NCBI RefSeq assembly: GCF_900143535.1
Contig: NZ_FRFA01000004.1
Coordinates: 1-64,000, forward strand
Origin: Tateyamaria sp. Alg231-49
GTDB lineage: Bacteria > Pseudomonadota > Alphaproteobacteria > Rhodobacterales > Rhodobacteraceae
Length of the DNA stretch: 64,000 nucleotides
Direction of reading: 5' to 3'
Below the pieces are notes generated by a model that did not search any database, was not told the DNA's origin, and saw only the letters and a list, made by a program, of their open reading frames with translations. This document shows positions 36,179 to 45,426 of the stretch, in pieces. Positions within the stretch are counted from its first letter, which is position 1, and every line of letters starts with the position of its first letter. Made by a program: the position numbers and the translations under genes.

Positions 36179-37380
36179 CAGCGATTGATACAAACATTGC
36201 CGCATCCTTAATGCGCGTCCTGAGGCAAGCTGTACGTCTGCCTCATCTGCGCCGTTTTGGGTCAGCGGTCCGTCAGGATGGCTGGCGCCTCGCTATTGCC
36301 AAAGCGCGCCATTTCCTTGGCATGCAGTGGCACGGATCGGCCCACACGGTTCTACGAGAAACGGCACATCCATCCCGGCAATCGCCTCTGTATCTACATG
36401 GAATCTGGCGGCAGTTGGCGCGCGGAAACGCATTTCACGTCAGCGCACCACCCAGCGACTCAAACCATCGGTGTGTCGCCATCATCGGTGATCTGAACCT
36501 GCCACAGTGCCGCAAATATCGGGTCGAACAGCTGGCCGGGTTTTGGCACGAGCAGGATGTGCTTTGCGAGTTTGCGCATTACGAAGACCTGCCAAGGGTC
36601 ACCCGCCTGCTAAGTCAGGCGACCCATGTGGTTGAGTACCGCCTGCCAGCCACGCCGTTGACAGAGATGCTGCGCTATGAGGCGCGGCGGCTGCGCCTGC
36701 CGATCCTTTATGACATCGACGATCCCCTCTTTTCGGTGTCCGCCTACGAGACCTATGGGAATATGAGCGCGGTCGACCCGGTGATGAAACAGCACTTTGT
36801 CGCGCAAGCGCCCAAGTTCATGTCAATGATGAACGGCGCCGACATGATCTCGGTCTCCACCCCCGGGTTGGCGCAGCACGCGGCCCTGTATTCAACCCGG
36901 CCGATCCATGTGCGCCGCAATTTTGCTGACCCGGTCACGCTTACCGCAGGTGCACGCGCACATGCGGAAAGACCGGCAAGCGACGGTGCTTTTCGTGTGG
37001 CCTTTGCCAGCGGCTCCAAGGGCCATGAGGTCGATTTTGCCGAGATAGCAGACGTGATCGAAGCATTCATTCTGGCTGCGCCCAAACGCCGTCTTCTTCT
37101 GCTTGGGCACTTCAACACAACGAAGTTGCCAAAAACCCTCTTCGCGCGCACAGATGTCGTGCCGTTTTCGACATATGAGGCGTATCTGGCCGTCCTTGCC
37201 CGCGCAGATTGCGCCGTGATGCCTTTCGTCGATGATCTGTTCAATCAATGCAAAAGCGCGGTTCGCGTGATTGATGCCGCTGCGACGTCAGTTCCATCCA
37301 TAGTAGGCCCAGTTGGCGATCTGGCGCCCATGATCACGCACGGCAAAACGGGTTACATCGCGCAAAATCCCAAGGATTAG
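36175..37380 (+). CDS. Glycosyltransferase, cut short by an in-frame amber codon
   Basis: A 401-residue GT-B-type glycosyltransferase by its C-terminal half: RLPILYDIDDPLFSVSAYET, ADMISVSTPGLAQHA, FRVAFASGSKGHEVDF, FARTDVVPFSTYEAYL, CKSAVRVIDAAATSVPSIVG. The N-terminal part is less conserved. The frame ends in a TAG at 37378, but translation past it continues in the same frame for 48 more codons of normal sequence (LTHLTSLADRPDQAREMGLA and onward) to a TGA at 37525 that overlaps the next gene by ATGA. The missing tail includes the closing helices of a GT-B fold, so activity is doubtful unless the codon is read through. It probably adds a sugar to the exported polysaccharide. Confidence 0.78.
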   Translation: MTAIDTNIAASLMRVLRQAVRLPHLRRFGSAVRQDGWRLAIAKARHFLGMQWHGSAHTVLRETAHPSRQSPLYLHGIWRQLARGNAFHVSAPPSDSNHRCVAIIGDLNLPQCRKYRVEQLAGFWHEQDVLCEFAHYEDLPRVTRLLSQATHVVEYRLPATPLTEMLRYEARRLRLPILYDIDDPLFSVSAYETYGNMSAVDPVMKQHFVAQAPKFMSMMNGADMISVSTPGLAQHAALYSTRPIHVRRNFADPVTLTAGARAHAERPASDGAFRVAFASGSKGHEVDFAEIADVIEAFILAAPKRRLLLLGHFNTTKLPKTLFARTDVVPFSTYEAYLAVLARADCAVMPFVDDLFNQCKSAVRVIDAAATSVPSIVGPVGDLAPMITHGKTGYIAQNPKD

Positions 37381-37527
37381 CTGACGCACCTCACATCGCT
37401 GGCAGATAGGCCTGATCAGGCGCGTGAAATGGGCCTTGCCGCGCGGCAAGTGCTCGAAACCGACTGGAGCGGGCAAGCCAGCGCGCACATCGTTGATCCC
37501 GAGATTTTGGAGTGGGTTAAGCGATGA
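37378..37527 (+). pseudogene. In-frame C-terminal tail of the preceding glycosyltransferase after the amber codon
   Basis: These 150 bases continue the frame of the glycosyltransferase at 36175 after its TAG. They encode LTHLTSLADRPDQAREMGLA, then RQVLETDWSGQAS and PEILEWVKR before TGA at 37525-37527. A Trp codon (TGG) at this place changed to TAG would explain it. The ATGA junction with the next gene shows that the ancestral stop was here. A sequencing error is also possible. Confidence 0.75.
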
Positions 37528-38741
37528 ACAAACGCCACATCCTGCTGGCCAACGTTTTCTTTGCGCCATTTACATACGGTGGTGCAACCATTGTGGCCGA
37601 AGAGCTGGCCAAGGCGCTTGTCGCGCGCGGAGATTACCGGATTACCGCGGTGTCCCTGTGCAGCCGAACCGAGCTTGAAACATATACTGTGATGAAGTCA
37701 GAGCGTGACGGCATCGTGAACTACGTCATCAACGTTCCCCAAGGCCGCAGCTATCATGAGATGTACAACAACCCGCAGGTCACCGCCCTTTTAGGAGAGT
37801 TGATGGACGGGCTACGCCCTGATCTGGTGCATGCCCATTGCGTTCAAGACATTGGTGCGGGCATCCTTCAGGCCGCTCATGCGCGAAACATTCCCATCGT
37901 TCTCAGCGTCCATGACTTTTGGTGGATTTGTGAACGGCAGTTCATGATCCGTCCAAACGGGAGCTATTGCGGACAGTCGCCAGTGCGCATTGACGCCTGC
38001 CGCGGATGTGCGAGCGACATGGGCGCAGCACGCACACGGTTTGATCACCTCGGAATGATGGGCGCACTGGCCGATTGCGTGACCTATCCCAGCCAATTTG
38101 CACATGACCTCGTCTCGTCTTCCGGCTTTGCGCCCGGGCGAGGAATCGTGCTGGAAAATGGCGTGCGGCTGCCCGACCCTGATTTTCCTGACGCGCAGGG
38201 GGCGCGGCGCGCACGCGATCCGCGCCTGACATTCGGGTTTGTTGGCGGCCCCTCACAAATCAAGGGTTGGCCGACGATCCGCGCCGCATTTCAAATGCTC
38301 GAACAAGAGGACTTTCGCGTCCTTCTGGTAGACGGCAGCCAAGATGGAACGTGGTGGACACCTGCTCATACAAAAGGGCTCAAGGGAGATTGGCAAATTT
38401 TCCCTAGATTTGAGCAAGCGAACATGGATTCGTTTTACGCTCAAATCGACGTGTTGCTATTCATGTCCCAGTGGAAGGAAACATTTGGCCTCGCCGTTCG
38501 CGAGGCACTGGCACGTGGGATCGACGTCATTCAAACCGACAGTGGCGGCACGGTAGAACACAAGGCAGCCCATAGTATCGATCCGATCCCAATTGGCGCA
38601 CCGGCATCCGCACTGCAAGAACGGCTCGCCACCGCTTTGGCACAACACCCACAGGCACAGGTGCATACACCCGTTGCCGGATACGCAGATCAAGCACGCG
38701 CGTTCCACCAAATTGTGGAGAATGTTCTTGGCGCTGCCTGA
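37524..38741 (+). CDS. Glycosyltransferase family 4 protein
   Basis: A 405-residue GT-B enzyme that transfers sugars from nucleotide donors. The N-terminus LLANVFFAPFTYGGATIVAE is the usual acceptor-domain start, with HAHCVQDIGAGIL and VLSVHDFWWICERQFMIR then a Cys pair. The donor domain has FGFVGGPSQIKGWPTI and FMSQWKETFGLAVREALARG, where the Glu of ETFGLAVREALA is the E-x7-E catalytic site. The product likely belongs to the polysaccharide made by this locus. Its start overlaps the ancestral end of the previous gene by four bases. Confidence 0.88.
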   Translation: MNKRHILLANVFFAPFTYGGATIVAEELAKALVARGDYRITAVSLCSRTELETYTVMKSERDGIVNYVINVPQGRSYHEMYNNPQVTALLGELMDGLRPDLVHAHCVQDIGAGILQAAHARNIPIVLSVHDFWWICERQFMIRPNGSYCGQSPVRIDACRGCASDMGAARTRFDHLGMMGALADCVTYPSQFAHDLVSSSGFAPGRGIVLENGVRLPDPDFPDAQGARRARDPRLTFGFVGGPSQIKGWPTIRAAFQMLEQEDFRVLLVDGSQDGTWWTPAHTKGLKGDWQIFPRFEQANMDSFYAQIDVLLFMSQWKETFGLAVREALARGIDVIQTDSGGTVEHKAAHSIDPIPIGAPASALQERLATALAQHPQAQVHTPVAGYADQARAFHQIVENVLGAA

Positions 38742-39681
38742 TCCAAGGGCCGAAACCGTTGATATTCTGATGGCCGTGTACAACGGGGCAGACACACTGC
38801 CGGCTCAACTCAAGAGTTTCGACGCGCAGTCGCACTGCAATTGGCGGCTGTTGGCCAGCGATGATGGGTCCAGCGACAAAACCGTGCAGGTATTGAATAC
38901 CTTTGGCAGAGCGCACCCTCGCGGGCAGGTCAAAATGATCAAGGGCCCGCAACAAGGGGCGTCGGAAAACTTCCTCGGGCTTTTGCGCCACGTGGCCAAT
39001 CAAAATCCAGAACCCCGCTGGATCGCCTTTTCTGATCAGGATGATGTTTGGCTTCCCGACAAGATCTCTCGGGCCATGACGACGTTGGGGCAGTGCGATC
39101 CATCCCTTCCAGCCCTTTATTGCAGCCGCACTTGGGTCACCTGCCGCAGCCTGTCGAACCGCCGGATATCCGCGCCGCGCCCCCGTGCCCCACATTTTCG
39201 CAATGCACTGGTGCAAAACATCGCAGCGGGAAACACGATTGTTTTGAATCCGGCTGCGGTTTCGCTTGTGTTAGAGGCGGTCAAATACGTTGGGCCCGTC
39301 GTTGTACACGATTGGTGGCTCTATCAATTGATCTCTGGGGCTGGAGGAAGGATCGTTCATGATAATGTGCCCGGCCTTCTTTATCGTCAGCACGAAGCGA
39401 ACCAAATTGGTGTAAATGACACGGCCAATGCCCGATTGCGGCGATTTCTTCAGTTACTGCGCGGGGACTTTCGCGCGTGGAATCAAACCAATATTGCCGC
39501 CCTGCTCTCTTGTGGTGCGGTTTTGCGCCCCGATCACCTTGCAATGCTGGAGTCGTTTGCACGACTTTCGACGCTGCCGGTGTTACAACGGATGCTGTTG
39601 CTCAAACGGCTTGGCTTGTACCGCCAAACAGTCGGCGGCACGATGACGCTGTGGTTTGCGGTCTTGTTTCGATTGGTGTGA
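38722..39681 (+). CDS. Glycosyltransferase family 2 protein
   Basis: A 319-residue GT-A enzyme. VDILMAVYNGADTLPAQLKS starts the fold, followed by ASDDGSSDKTV, the donor-binding DxD-type SDQDDVWLPDKI and VVVHDWWLYQLISGAGG, with YRQHEANQIG as in rhamnosyltransferase-like members. With dTDP-rhamnose made nearby, a rhamnosyl transfer is a reasonable guess only. The start at 38722 has a GTGGAG ribosome site and overlaps the preceding gene by 20 bases; the frame upstream is open but reads within that gene. Confidence 0.87.
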   Translation: MFLALPDPRAETVDILMAVYNGADTLPAQLKSFDAQSHCNWRLLASDDGSSDKTVQVLNTFGRAHPRGQVKMIKGPQQGASENFLGLLRHVANQNPEPRWIAFSDQDDVWLPDKISRAMTTLGQCDPSLPALYCSRTWVTCRSLSNRRISAPRPRAPHFRNALVQNIAAGNTIVLNPAAVSLVLEAVKYVGPVVVHDWWLYQLISGAGGRIVHDNVPGLLYRQHEANQIGVNDTANARLRRFLQLLRGDFRAWNQTNIAALLSCGAVLRPDHLAMLESFARLSTLPVLQRMLLLKRLGLYRQTVGGTMTLWFAVLFRLV

Positions 39682-39789
39682 TACTGGGCACAGTCCTCAG
39701 AGTCGTGTGGGTATACGTTACTCAAGCCTTGCGCTGCTTGGCGTTCTGCACAAAACAGGGCCAGTGCACAGAATCCATGGAGTTTTGTC

Positions 39790-41121
39790 GTGAAAATTGC
39801 AGTGATTGGGACGGGCTATGTCGGCCTCGTCTCGGGTGTGTGCTTTTCGGACTTTGGTCACGACGTGGTTTGCGTCGACAAGGATTCCACTAAAATTGAG
39901 ACGCTGAAGCAGGGCGAAGTGCCAATTTACGAGCCCGGTCTTGATGCGCTGATGATCAAAAATGTTGAGGCAGGCCGCCTGTCTTTTACAGTCGATCTGG
40001 CCAGTGCCGTAGAAGGCGCAGAAGCTATTTTCATCGCCGTGGGTACACCGACCCGGCGTGGCGACGGGCACGCCGATCTGACATATGTGATGGCTGCGGC
40101 CGAAGAAGTGGCGAAACTTACCAAAGACTATGTCGTCGTCGTTACCAAATCGACCGTCCCTGTGGGCACCAACCGGCAGGTCAAACAAGTGGTGCGCAAA
40201 GCCAACCCAGACCTCGACTTTGACGTGGCCAGCAACCCCGAATTCCTGCGCGAAGGGGCCGCAATCGACGACTTCATGAAGCCTGACCGCGTCGTCGTTG
40301 GCGTTCAGAACGATCGCGCTGCCGAGGTGATGGCTGAAATCTACCGCCCCCTTTTCCTGCGAGATTTCCCGATCGTCACCACCGATCTGGAAAGCGCCGA
40401 GATGATCAAATACGCCGCCAACGCATTTCTGGCGACCAAGATCACATTTATCAACGAAATCGCCGCCCTGTGCGAACGCACCGGTGCCGATATTAAACAG
40501 GTGTCCAAAGGAATGGGCTTGGACGGACGCATCGGGAACAAGTTTCTGCACGCCGGTCCAGGCTATGGCGGATCTTGTTTCCCCAAAGATACCAAAGCGT
40601 TGGCCCGGATCGGGCAAGAGCATGCGGTTCCCATGCAGATCACTGAAACGGTGATCAAAGTGAACGAAGAAACCAAACGGCGCATGATCGACAAGATTTT
40701 TGACCTGTGTGACGGGCAATTGGCAGGCAAAACCGTCGCCGTCTTTGGGGTCACATTCAAACCCAACACAGACGACATGCGCGATGCGCCCTCGCTTACA
40801 ATTGTGCCCGCCTTGATCGGCGCAGGGGCCAAAGTGCGCGTCACAGACCCGCAAGGTCACCATGAAGGCGCAGCTTTGCTTCCGGGCGTGCAGTGGGCTG
40901 AAGACGCATACAAAGCGGCCCAAAACGCCGATCTGGTCGTAATCCTGACAGAGTGGAACGAATTCCGCGCTCTCGACCTCAAGCGATTGGCGCGACGCAT
41001 GGCAACCCCGCACATGGCTGATTTGCGCAATATCTACTCTGCACAAGACGCAAAACGCGCCGGTTTCACCGCCTATGACAGCATTGGGCGCGCTGCGTGG
41101 ACGGCGGAGAAGGACGAATAG
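39790..41121 (+). CDS. ugd: UDP-glucose 6-dehydrogenase
   Basis: A 443-residue enzyme that oxidises UDP-glucose to UDP-glucuronate with two NAD. GTGYVGLV at 7-14 is the Rossmann loop, STVPVGTNRQV and NPEFLREGAAIDDFMKPDRV are family signatures, KYAANAFLATKITFINEIA holds the conserved Lys/Asn, and the catalytic cysteine is Cys263 in GPGYGGSCFPKDTKA. GVTFKPNTDDMRDAPSL closes the UDP-binding domain. Its substrate comes from GalU (59988-60881). It is followed, with one base of overlap, by an epimerase expected to act on its product. Confidence 0.96.
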   Translation: MKIAVIGTGYVGLVSGVCFSDFGHDVVCVDKDSTKIETLKQGEVPIYEPGLDALMIKNVEAGRLSFTVDLASAVEGAEAIFIAVGTPTRRGDGHADLTYVMAAAEEVAKLTKDYVVVVTKSTVPVGTNRQVKQVVRKANPDLDFDVASNPEFLREGAAIDDFMKPDRVVVGVQNDRAAEVMAEIYRPLFLRDFPIVTTDLESAEMIKYAANAFLATKITFINEIAALCERTGADIKQVSKGMGLDGRIGNKFLHAGPGYGGSCFPKDTKALARIGQEHAVPMQITETVIKVNEETKRRMIDKIFDLCDGQLAGKTVAVFGVTFKPNTDDMRDAPSLTIVPALIGAGAKVRVTDPQGHHEGAALLPGVQWAEDAYKAAQNADLVVILTEWNEFRALDLKRLARRMATPHMADLRNIYSAQDAKRAGFTAYDSIGRAAWTAEKDE

Positions 41122-42134
41122 TGCCCCGCGTTCTGATCACTGGCAGTTCCGGCTTTATCGGCTACCATCTGGCCAAACGGTTGCTGGAGGACGGTTTTGA
41201 AGTGATCGGGCTGGATGCCATGACCGATTACTATGACGTCACCCTCAAAGAACGTCGCCAACAAATGCTGTCTCAGAAACCCGGCTTTCGCGCCATTAAC
41301 GCGCGGGTCGAGACCGACAACGTGCTGGCTGACCTGGTTGCAGAGGCAAAGCCGAACATCATCGTTCATCTCGCGGCCCAAGCCGGGGTGCGGTATTCGA
41401 TCGACAACCCACGCTCATACGTCGACTCTAACCTGATTGGCACCTTCAACTTGCTTGAGGCAGTGCGGGCTTGCCCCTGCGACCATTTGCTGATCGCCTC
41501 GACATCCTCTGTATACGGCGCCAACGCAAAGATGCCTTACGCAGAAACGGACAAGGCTGATCTGCCAATGTCGTTCTACGCCGCCACGAAAAAGGCGACC
41601 GAGGCGATGGCTCATTCCTATGCCCACCTCTACGGCATGCCGGTCACGATGTTTCGGTTTTTCACGGTTTATGGCCCGTGGGGCCGCCCCGACATGGCGC
41701 ATTTCAAATTCACCCGCGCGATCCTGAACAATGAACCAATCGACATCTACAATCACGGCGACATGTCCCGCGATTTCACCTATATTGACGATCTGGTTGC
41801 AGGCATTCGTGGGCTGATGGACGCTCCGCCGCAGCGCGTCGCCGACGCCGCTGAGATCAACGACGGCGACAGTCTGTCAGCTGTTGCTCCTTACCGCGTG
41901 GTCAATGTCGGCAACTCGGCCCCCGTTCCCTTGATGGAATTCATTGCGGCGATTGAGGCCGCGCTGGGCCAGACGGCACAAAAGAACTTCATGGAAATGC
42001 AGCCCGGCGATGTCCCTGCAACTTGGGCTGATGGCACCTTGTTGTCTGATCTGACGGGATACGCGCCAAAGACATCCGTGCAGGATGGCGTGGCACAGTT
42101 TGTAGCGTGGTACCGGGACTATTATCAGGTCTGA
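41121..42134 (+). CDS. NAD-dependent epimerase, UDP-glucuronate 4-epimerase type
   Basis: A 337-residue extended SDR enzyme. GSSGFIG at 8-14 binds NAD; HLAAQAGVRYSIDNPRSYVD, STSSVYGANAKMPYAETD, YAATKKATEAMAHSYAH (Tyr153, Lys157) and FRFFTVYGPWGRPDMAHFKF are the signatures of UDP-GlcA 4-epimerases, which make UDP-galacturonate. MSRDFTYIDDLV follows. I set the start at GTG 41121, which overlaps the ugd stop by one base and has GGAGAAGGA upstream; an ATG at 41097 in the same frame would lie inside ugd. With ugd it points to uronic acids in the exported glycan. Confidence 0.9.
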   Translation: MPRVLITGSSGFIGYHLAKRLLEDGFEVIGLDAMTDYYDVTLKERRQQMLSQKPGFRAINARVETDNVLADLVAEAKPNIIVHLAAQAGVRYSIDNPRSYVDSNLIGTFNLLEAVRACPCDHLLIASTSSVYGANAKMPYAETDKADLPMSFYAATKKATEAMAHSYAHLYGMPVTMFRFFTVYGPWGRPDMAHFKFTRAILNNEPIDIYNHGDMSRDFTYIDDLVAGIRGLMDAPPQRVADAAEINDGDSLSAVAPYRVVNVGNSAPVPLMEFIAAIEAALGQTAQKNFMEMQPGDVPATWADGTLLSDLTGYAPKTSVQDGVAQFVAWYRDYYQV

Positions 42135-42202
42135 TCTGTTAAAACGTTACAGAATTTCCAGATCGACCATTCGTTCGTAACATTTTAATTGCTGCGACTC
42201 GC

Positions 42203-42231
42203 CTCCTCCTCTACATTCGCGAGGGGAGGAG
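42203..42231 (+). promoter_or_regulatory. Hairpin that buries the ribosome binding site of the paa operon
   Basis: CTCCTCCTCT (42203-42212) can pair over ten positions, one of them G-U, with AGGGGAGGAG (42222-42231). The right arm is the very strong ribosome binding site of the thiolase gene at 42238. The left arm thus acts as an anti-Shine-Dalgarno sequence. This could hold back translation until the hairpin melts or a ligand, protein or small RNA opens it. Confidence 0.5.
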
Positions 42232-42237
42232 TATTGT

Positions 42238-43440
42238 ATGGACGCTTTCATCTGCGACGCGCAACGCACGCCGATTGGCCGCTATGGCGGGGCGCTGTCA
42301 ACCGTGCGTGCCGATGATCTGGCCGCTGCGCCCATTGCCGCGCTGATGGCGCGTCATCCGACTCTCGACTGGTCAGCAATCGACGATGTCGTCATGGGTT
42401 GCGCCAATCAAGCGGGCGAGGACAACCGCAACGTGGCCCGCATGGCGGCTCTGCTGGCCGGAATGCCTGTGGACGTGCCGGGTATCACCGTAAATCGCTT
42501 GTGCGCCTCGGGCATGGACTCCGTTGGGATCGCCGCGCGTGGCATCAAGGCTGGCGATCTGGACTTGGTCATCGCAGGCGGTGTTGAATCAATGACTCGC
42601 GCACCATTTGTCATGCCAAAGGCGGACACCGCATTCAGCCGGGGCGCAAAAGTGTTCGATACGACCATCGGTTGGCGCTTTGTGAACCCAGCGATGCAGG
42701 CCGCCCACGGGATCGATTCAATGCCTGAAACGGCGGACAACGTCGCCGAAGACTGGCAGGTCAGCCGTGCAGATCAAGACGCCTTTGCCGCAAGGTCGCA
42801 AGCCCGCTGGGCCATCGCACAGGCCAAGGGCGCCTTTGTTCAGGAAATTGCGCCGGTCACCATACCGCAACGCAAGGGCGACCCGGTGATCGTGGATACC
42901 GATGAACACCCACGTCCGAATACAGATGCCGCCGCTTTGGCGAAACTGCGCGGGATCAACGGCGCGGACAAGACAGTCACCGCGGGCAATGCGTCTGGCG
43001 TAAACGACGGCGCGGCGGCCTTGTTGATCGCCTCAAGCGACGCTGCCGCAAAACACGGGCTGACACCGATGGCTCGAATTGTCGGAATGAGTGCAGCTGG
43101 CGTTGCCCCCCGCGTCATGGGTATCGGCCCAGTGCCTGCCAGCCGCAAGGTGCTGGAACGCGCGGGCCTATCCATCGATCAGATGGATGTCATCGAATTG
43201 AACGAGGCCTTCGCAGCCCAAGGTCTCGCCACCTTGCGCGACCTTGGGGTGGCGGACGACGATCCGCGCGTGAATGCCCAAGGGGGCGCCATTGCAATTG
43301 GTCACCCACTGGGAATGTCCGGCGCGCGACTGGTGATGACAGCCGCCTACCAACTTCAACGCACCCAAACCCGCTATGCGCTGTGCACCATGTGCGTCGG
43401 CGTCGGGCAAGGTGTGGCCATGATACTCGAAAGGGTCTGA
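42238..43440 (+). CDS. paaJ: 3-oxoadipyl-CoA/3-oxo-5,6-dehydrosuberyl-CoA thiolase
   Basis: A 400-residue thiolase. The nucleophile is Cys89 in [10 protein letters not shown], and the other active residues are His356 ([11 protein letters not shown]) and Cys386 ([11 protein letters not shown]). [13 protein letters not shown] at the start and the length place it with PcaF/PaaJ thiolases that cleave 3-oxoadipyl-CoA; its place at the head of the paa genes favours PaaJ. In the phenylacetate route it cuts both the C8 and C6 beta-keto thioesters. It precedes paaA by three bases. Confidence 0.88.
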   Translation: MDAFICDAQRTPIGRYGGALSTVRADDLAAAPIAALMARHPTLDWSAIDDVVMGCANQAGEDNRNVARMAALLAGMPVDVPGITVNRLCASGMDSVGIAARGIKAGDLDLVIAGGVESMTRAPFVMPKADTAFSRGAKVFDTTIGWRFVNPAMQAAHGIDSMPETADNVAEDWQVSRADQDAFAARSQARWAIAQAKGAFVQEIAPVTIPQRKGDPVIVDTDEHPRPNTDAAALAKLRGINGADKTVTAGNASGVNDGAAALLIASSDAAAKHGLTPMARIVGMSAAGVAPRVMGIGPVPASRKVLERAGLSIDQMDVIELNEAFAAQGLATLRDLGVADDDPRVNAQGGAIAIGHPLGMSGARLVMTAAYQLQRTQTRYALCTMCVGVGQGVAMILERV

Positions 43441-43443
43441 GAT

Positions 43444-44421
43444 ATGTATGCACAGATGATCAAATCCGAAGCGTCCAAGGACGATCCCGAACAGCTTGCT
43501 GCCTTTCAGGCGCGCATCGATGCTGGTGACAAGATTGAGCCAAAGGATTGGATGCCACAGGGCTATCGCAAGACCCTAATCAGGCAAATTGGCCAACATG
43601 CGCATAGCGAAATTGTCGGCCAACTGCCCGAAGGCAACTGGATCACGCGGGCCCCGACACTTGAACGCAAGGCGATCCTTTTGGCCAAAGTTCAGGACGA
43701 GGCGGGGCACGGATTGTACCTCTATTGCGCTGCTGAAACACTGGGGGTCAGCCGGGATGAGTTGACCGAAATGCTGCTCGACGGGCGGATGAAATACTCG
43801 TCCATCTTTGCATACCCAGCGCTGACATGGGCAGATATGGGCGCTGTTGGCTGGCTGGTCGATGGGGCGGCGATTATGAACCAAGTACCTCTGCAACGGA
43901 CAAGCTTTGGTCCTTATGCCCGCGCGATGGTGCGCATCTGCAAAGAGGAGTCGTTCCACCAACGGCAAGGGTTCGACATCATGATGAAGATGGCAAACGG
44001 GACCGAGGCACAGCGGCGCATGGCGCAGGATGCGTTGAACCGGTTCTGGTACCCGTCCCTGATGATGTTCGGCCCCTCAGATTCTGAAAGTGTGCATTCC
44101 GAACAGTCCATGCAGTGGAAAATCAAGATGAATGGCAACGACGAGTTGCGCCAGAAGTTCGTCGACCAGACTGTGCCGCAGGCGGAATACCTTGGCTTGA
44201 CCGTGCCGGATCCCGATTTGCAGTGGAACGACGACAAAGGCGGCTATGATTTTTCCGGCCCTGACTGGTCTGAATTCTTTGACGTGCTGAAAGGCAACGG
44301 CCCATGTAGCACCGAGCGGATCGAAGCCCGGCAAAAGGCTTGGGATGATGGCGCATGGGTGCGTGAAGCCCGCCTTGCCCACGCGGCCAAGAAACGTGTC
44401 CCCAAAGTCGCGGCGGAGTAA
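43444..44421 (+). CDS. paaA: Phenylacetyl-CoA 1,2-epoxidase subunit PaaA
   Basis: A 325-residue diiron oxygenase subunit that epoxidises the ring of phenylacetyl-CoA. [17 protein letters not shown] carries one half of the diiron site and [20 protein letters not shown] the other, both typical of Paa[20 protein letters not shown] ends it. The enzyme works as a PaaABCE complex, with PaaC as a structural partner and PaaE as reductase. Near-adjacent genes in the order ABCDE support the call. Confidence 0.96.
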   Translation: MYAQMIKSEASKDDPEQLAAFQARIDAGDKIEPKDWMPQGYRKTLIRQIGQHAHSEIVGQLPEGNWITRAPTLERKAILLAKVQDEAGHGLYLYCAAETLGVSRDELTEMLLDGRMKYSSIFAYPALTWADMGAVGWLVDGAAIMNQVPLQRTSFGPYARAMVRICKEESFHQRQGFDIMMKMANGTEAQRRMAQDALNRFWYPSLMMFGPSDSESVHSEQSMQWKIKMNGNDELRQKFVDQTVPQAEYLGLTVPDPDLQWNDDKGGYDFSGPDWSEFFDVLKGNGPCSTERIEARQKAWDDGAWVREARLAHAAKKRVPKVAAE

Positions 44422-44425
44422 GACG

Positions 44426-44710
44426 ATGTCCAACGAATGGCCCCTGTACGAAGTCTTTATCCGAGGGCAACACGGTCTGAGTCATAGGCATGTCGGATCC
44501 TTGCATGCGACAGATGCAGCTCATGCGATCCAGAACGCACGTGACGTCTATACCCGTCGTAAAGAAGGCGTGAGCATCTGGGTTGTGCCGGCAGCGGAGA
44601 TCACTGCATCCTCTCCAGACGATAAGGGTGCGCTTTATGACCCAGCGGATGACAAAGTTTATCGCCACCCCAGCTTTTTCGACATTCCTGACGACGCAGG
44701 TGCGATGTGA
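44426..44710 (+). CDS. paaB: Phenylacetyl-CoA 1,2-epoxidase subunit PaaB
   Basis: A 94-residue protein: EWPLYEVFIRGQHGLSHRHV, GSLHATDAAHAIQNARDVYT and RRKEGVSIWVVPAAEI are the PaaB signature. It is a small bridging subunit of the epoxidase complex. The start at 44426 is four bases after the paaA stop; the longer open frame reads into paaA and is not used. The stop overlaps the GTG start of paaC by four bases. Confidence 0.95.
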   Translation: MSNEWPLYEVFIRGQHGLSHRHVGSLHATDAAHAIQNARDVYTRRKEGVSIWVVPAAEITASSPDDKGALYDPADDKVYRHPSFFDIPDDAGAM

Positions 44711-45426
44711 GCGTCGCAGGGCTCATCCGGATGGGCGACAGCGCTTTGGTTTTGGGTCAGCGCCTGTCTGAATGGTGCGGCCACGCCCCAGCGCTGGAAG
44801 AAGATATTGCATTGGCCAACATCGCGCTGGACCTGATCGGCCAGACCCAACTGTGGCTGGGTCTCGCGGCAGAGCGCGGAGCGGGGGCAAGTGCTGACGC
44901 CCTCGCCTTTCACCGCGACGCGTGGGATTTCCACAACCTGCTTCTGGTCGAACAACCCAATCGCGACTTTGCGGTTACGATGATGCGGCAGTTTCTGTTC
45001 GACGCCTGGCATTTCGAAGCACTCACCGCGCTTGCGGCCCATGAAGACGCAGATGTGTCAGCGATTGCGCAAAAGTCGCTCAAAGAGGTGACGTATCACC
45101 GTGAACGCTCAACCGATACGGTGATTGCGTTGGGCGACGGAACAGAAGAAAGCCGTGCGCGGATGCAGGGCGCTTTGGATCGGCTGTGGCCCTATGTGGG
45201 CGAAATGTTCATCACGGACGCAGATGATCTGACTGATGTTGCGGCGCTGCGCCCGTCATTTGAGGCTCATGTGCATTCTACTCTGGATGCGGCAACACTG
45301 ATCGCTCCCACTTCGGATTTCGCCCATCAGGGCGGCAAAACCGGGGTGCGCCACACTGAACACTTGGGCCATATGCTCGCTGTGATGCAGTCGCTGCCAC
45401 GCAGCTATCCGGATGCGACATGGTAG
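44707..45426 (+). CDS. paaC: Phenylacetyl-CoA 1,2-epoxidase subunit PaaC
   Basis: A 239-residue ferritin-fold partner of PaaA. GDSALVLGQRLSEWCGHAPA, LEEDIALANIALDLIGQ, LLLVEQPNRDFAVTMMRQFL and LKEVTYHRERSTDTVIALGD are all family marks. It has lost most diiron ligands and holds the complex together. The start is GTG, overlapping paaB by four bases; the end overlaps paaD by seven. Confidence 0.94.
   Translation: MSVAGLIRMGDSALVLGQRLSEWCGHAPALEEDIALANIALDLIGQTQLWLGLAAERGAGASADALAFHRDAWDFHNLLLVEQPNRDFAVTMMRQFLFDAWHFEALTALAAHEDADVSAIAQKSLKEVTYHRERSTDTVIALGDGTEESRARMQGALDRLWPYVGEMFITDADDLTDVAALRPSFEAHVHSTLDAATLIAPTSDFAHQGGKTGVRHTEHLGHMLAVMQSLPRSYPDATW

Noticed and set aside
39718-41046. A 442-codon open frame on the minus strand, antisense to ugd
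   Set aside because: It lies wholly across a textbook UDP-glucose dehydrogenase; its product is rich in His, Phe and Cys and resembles no family. High GC leaves such antisense frames open by chance.
42164-42185. A possible PaaX or PaaR operator (CCATTCGTTCG) before paaJ
   Set aside because: It is not palindromic and matches no operator I can recall well; the evidence is too thin.
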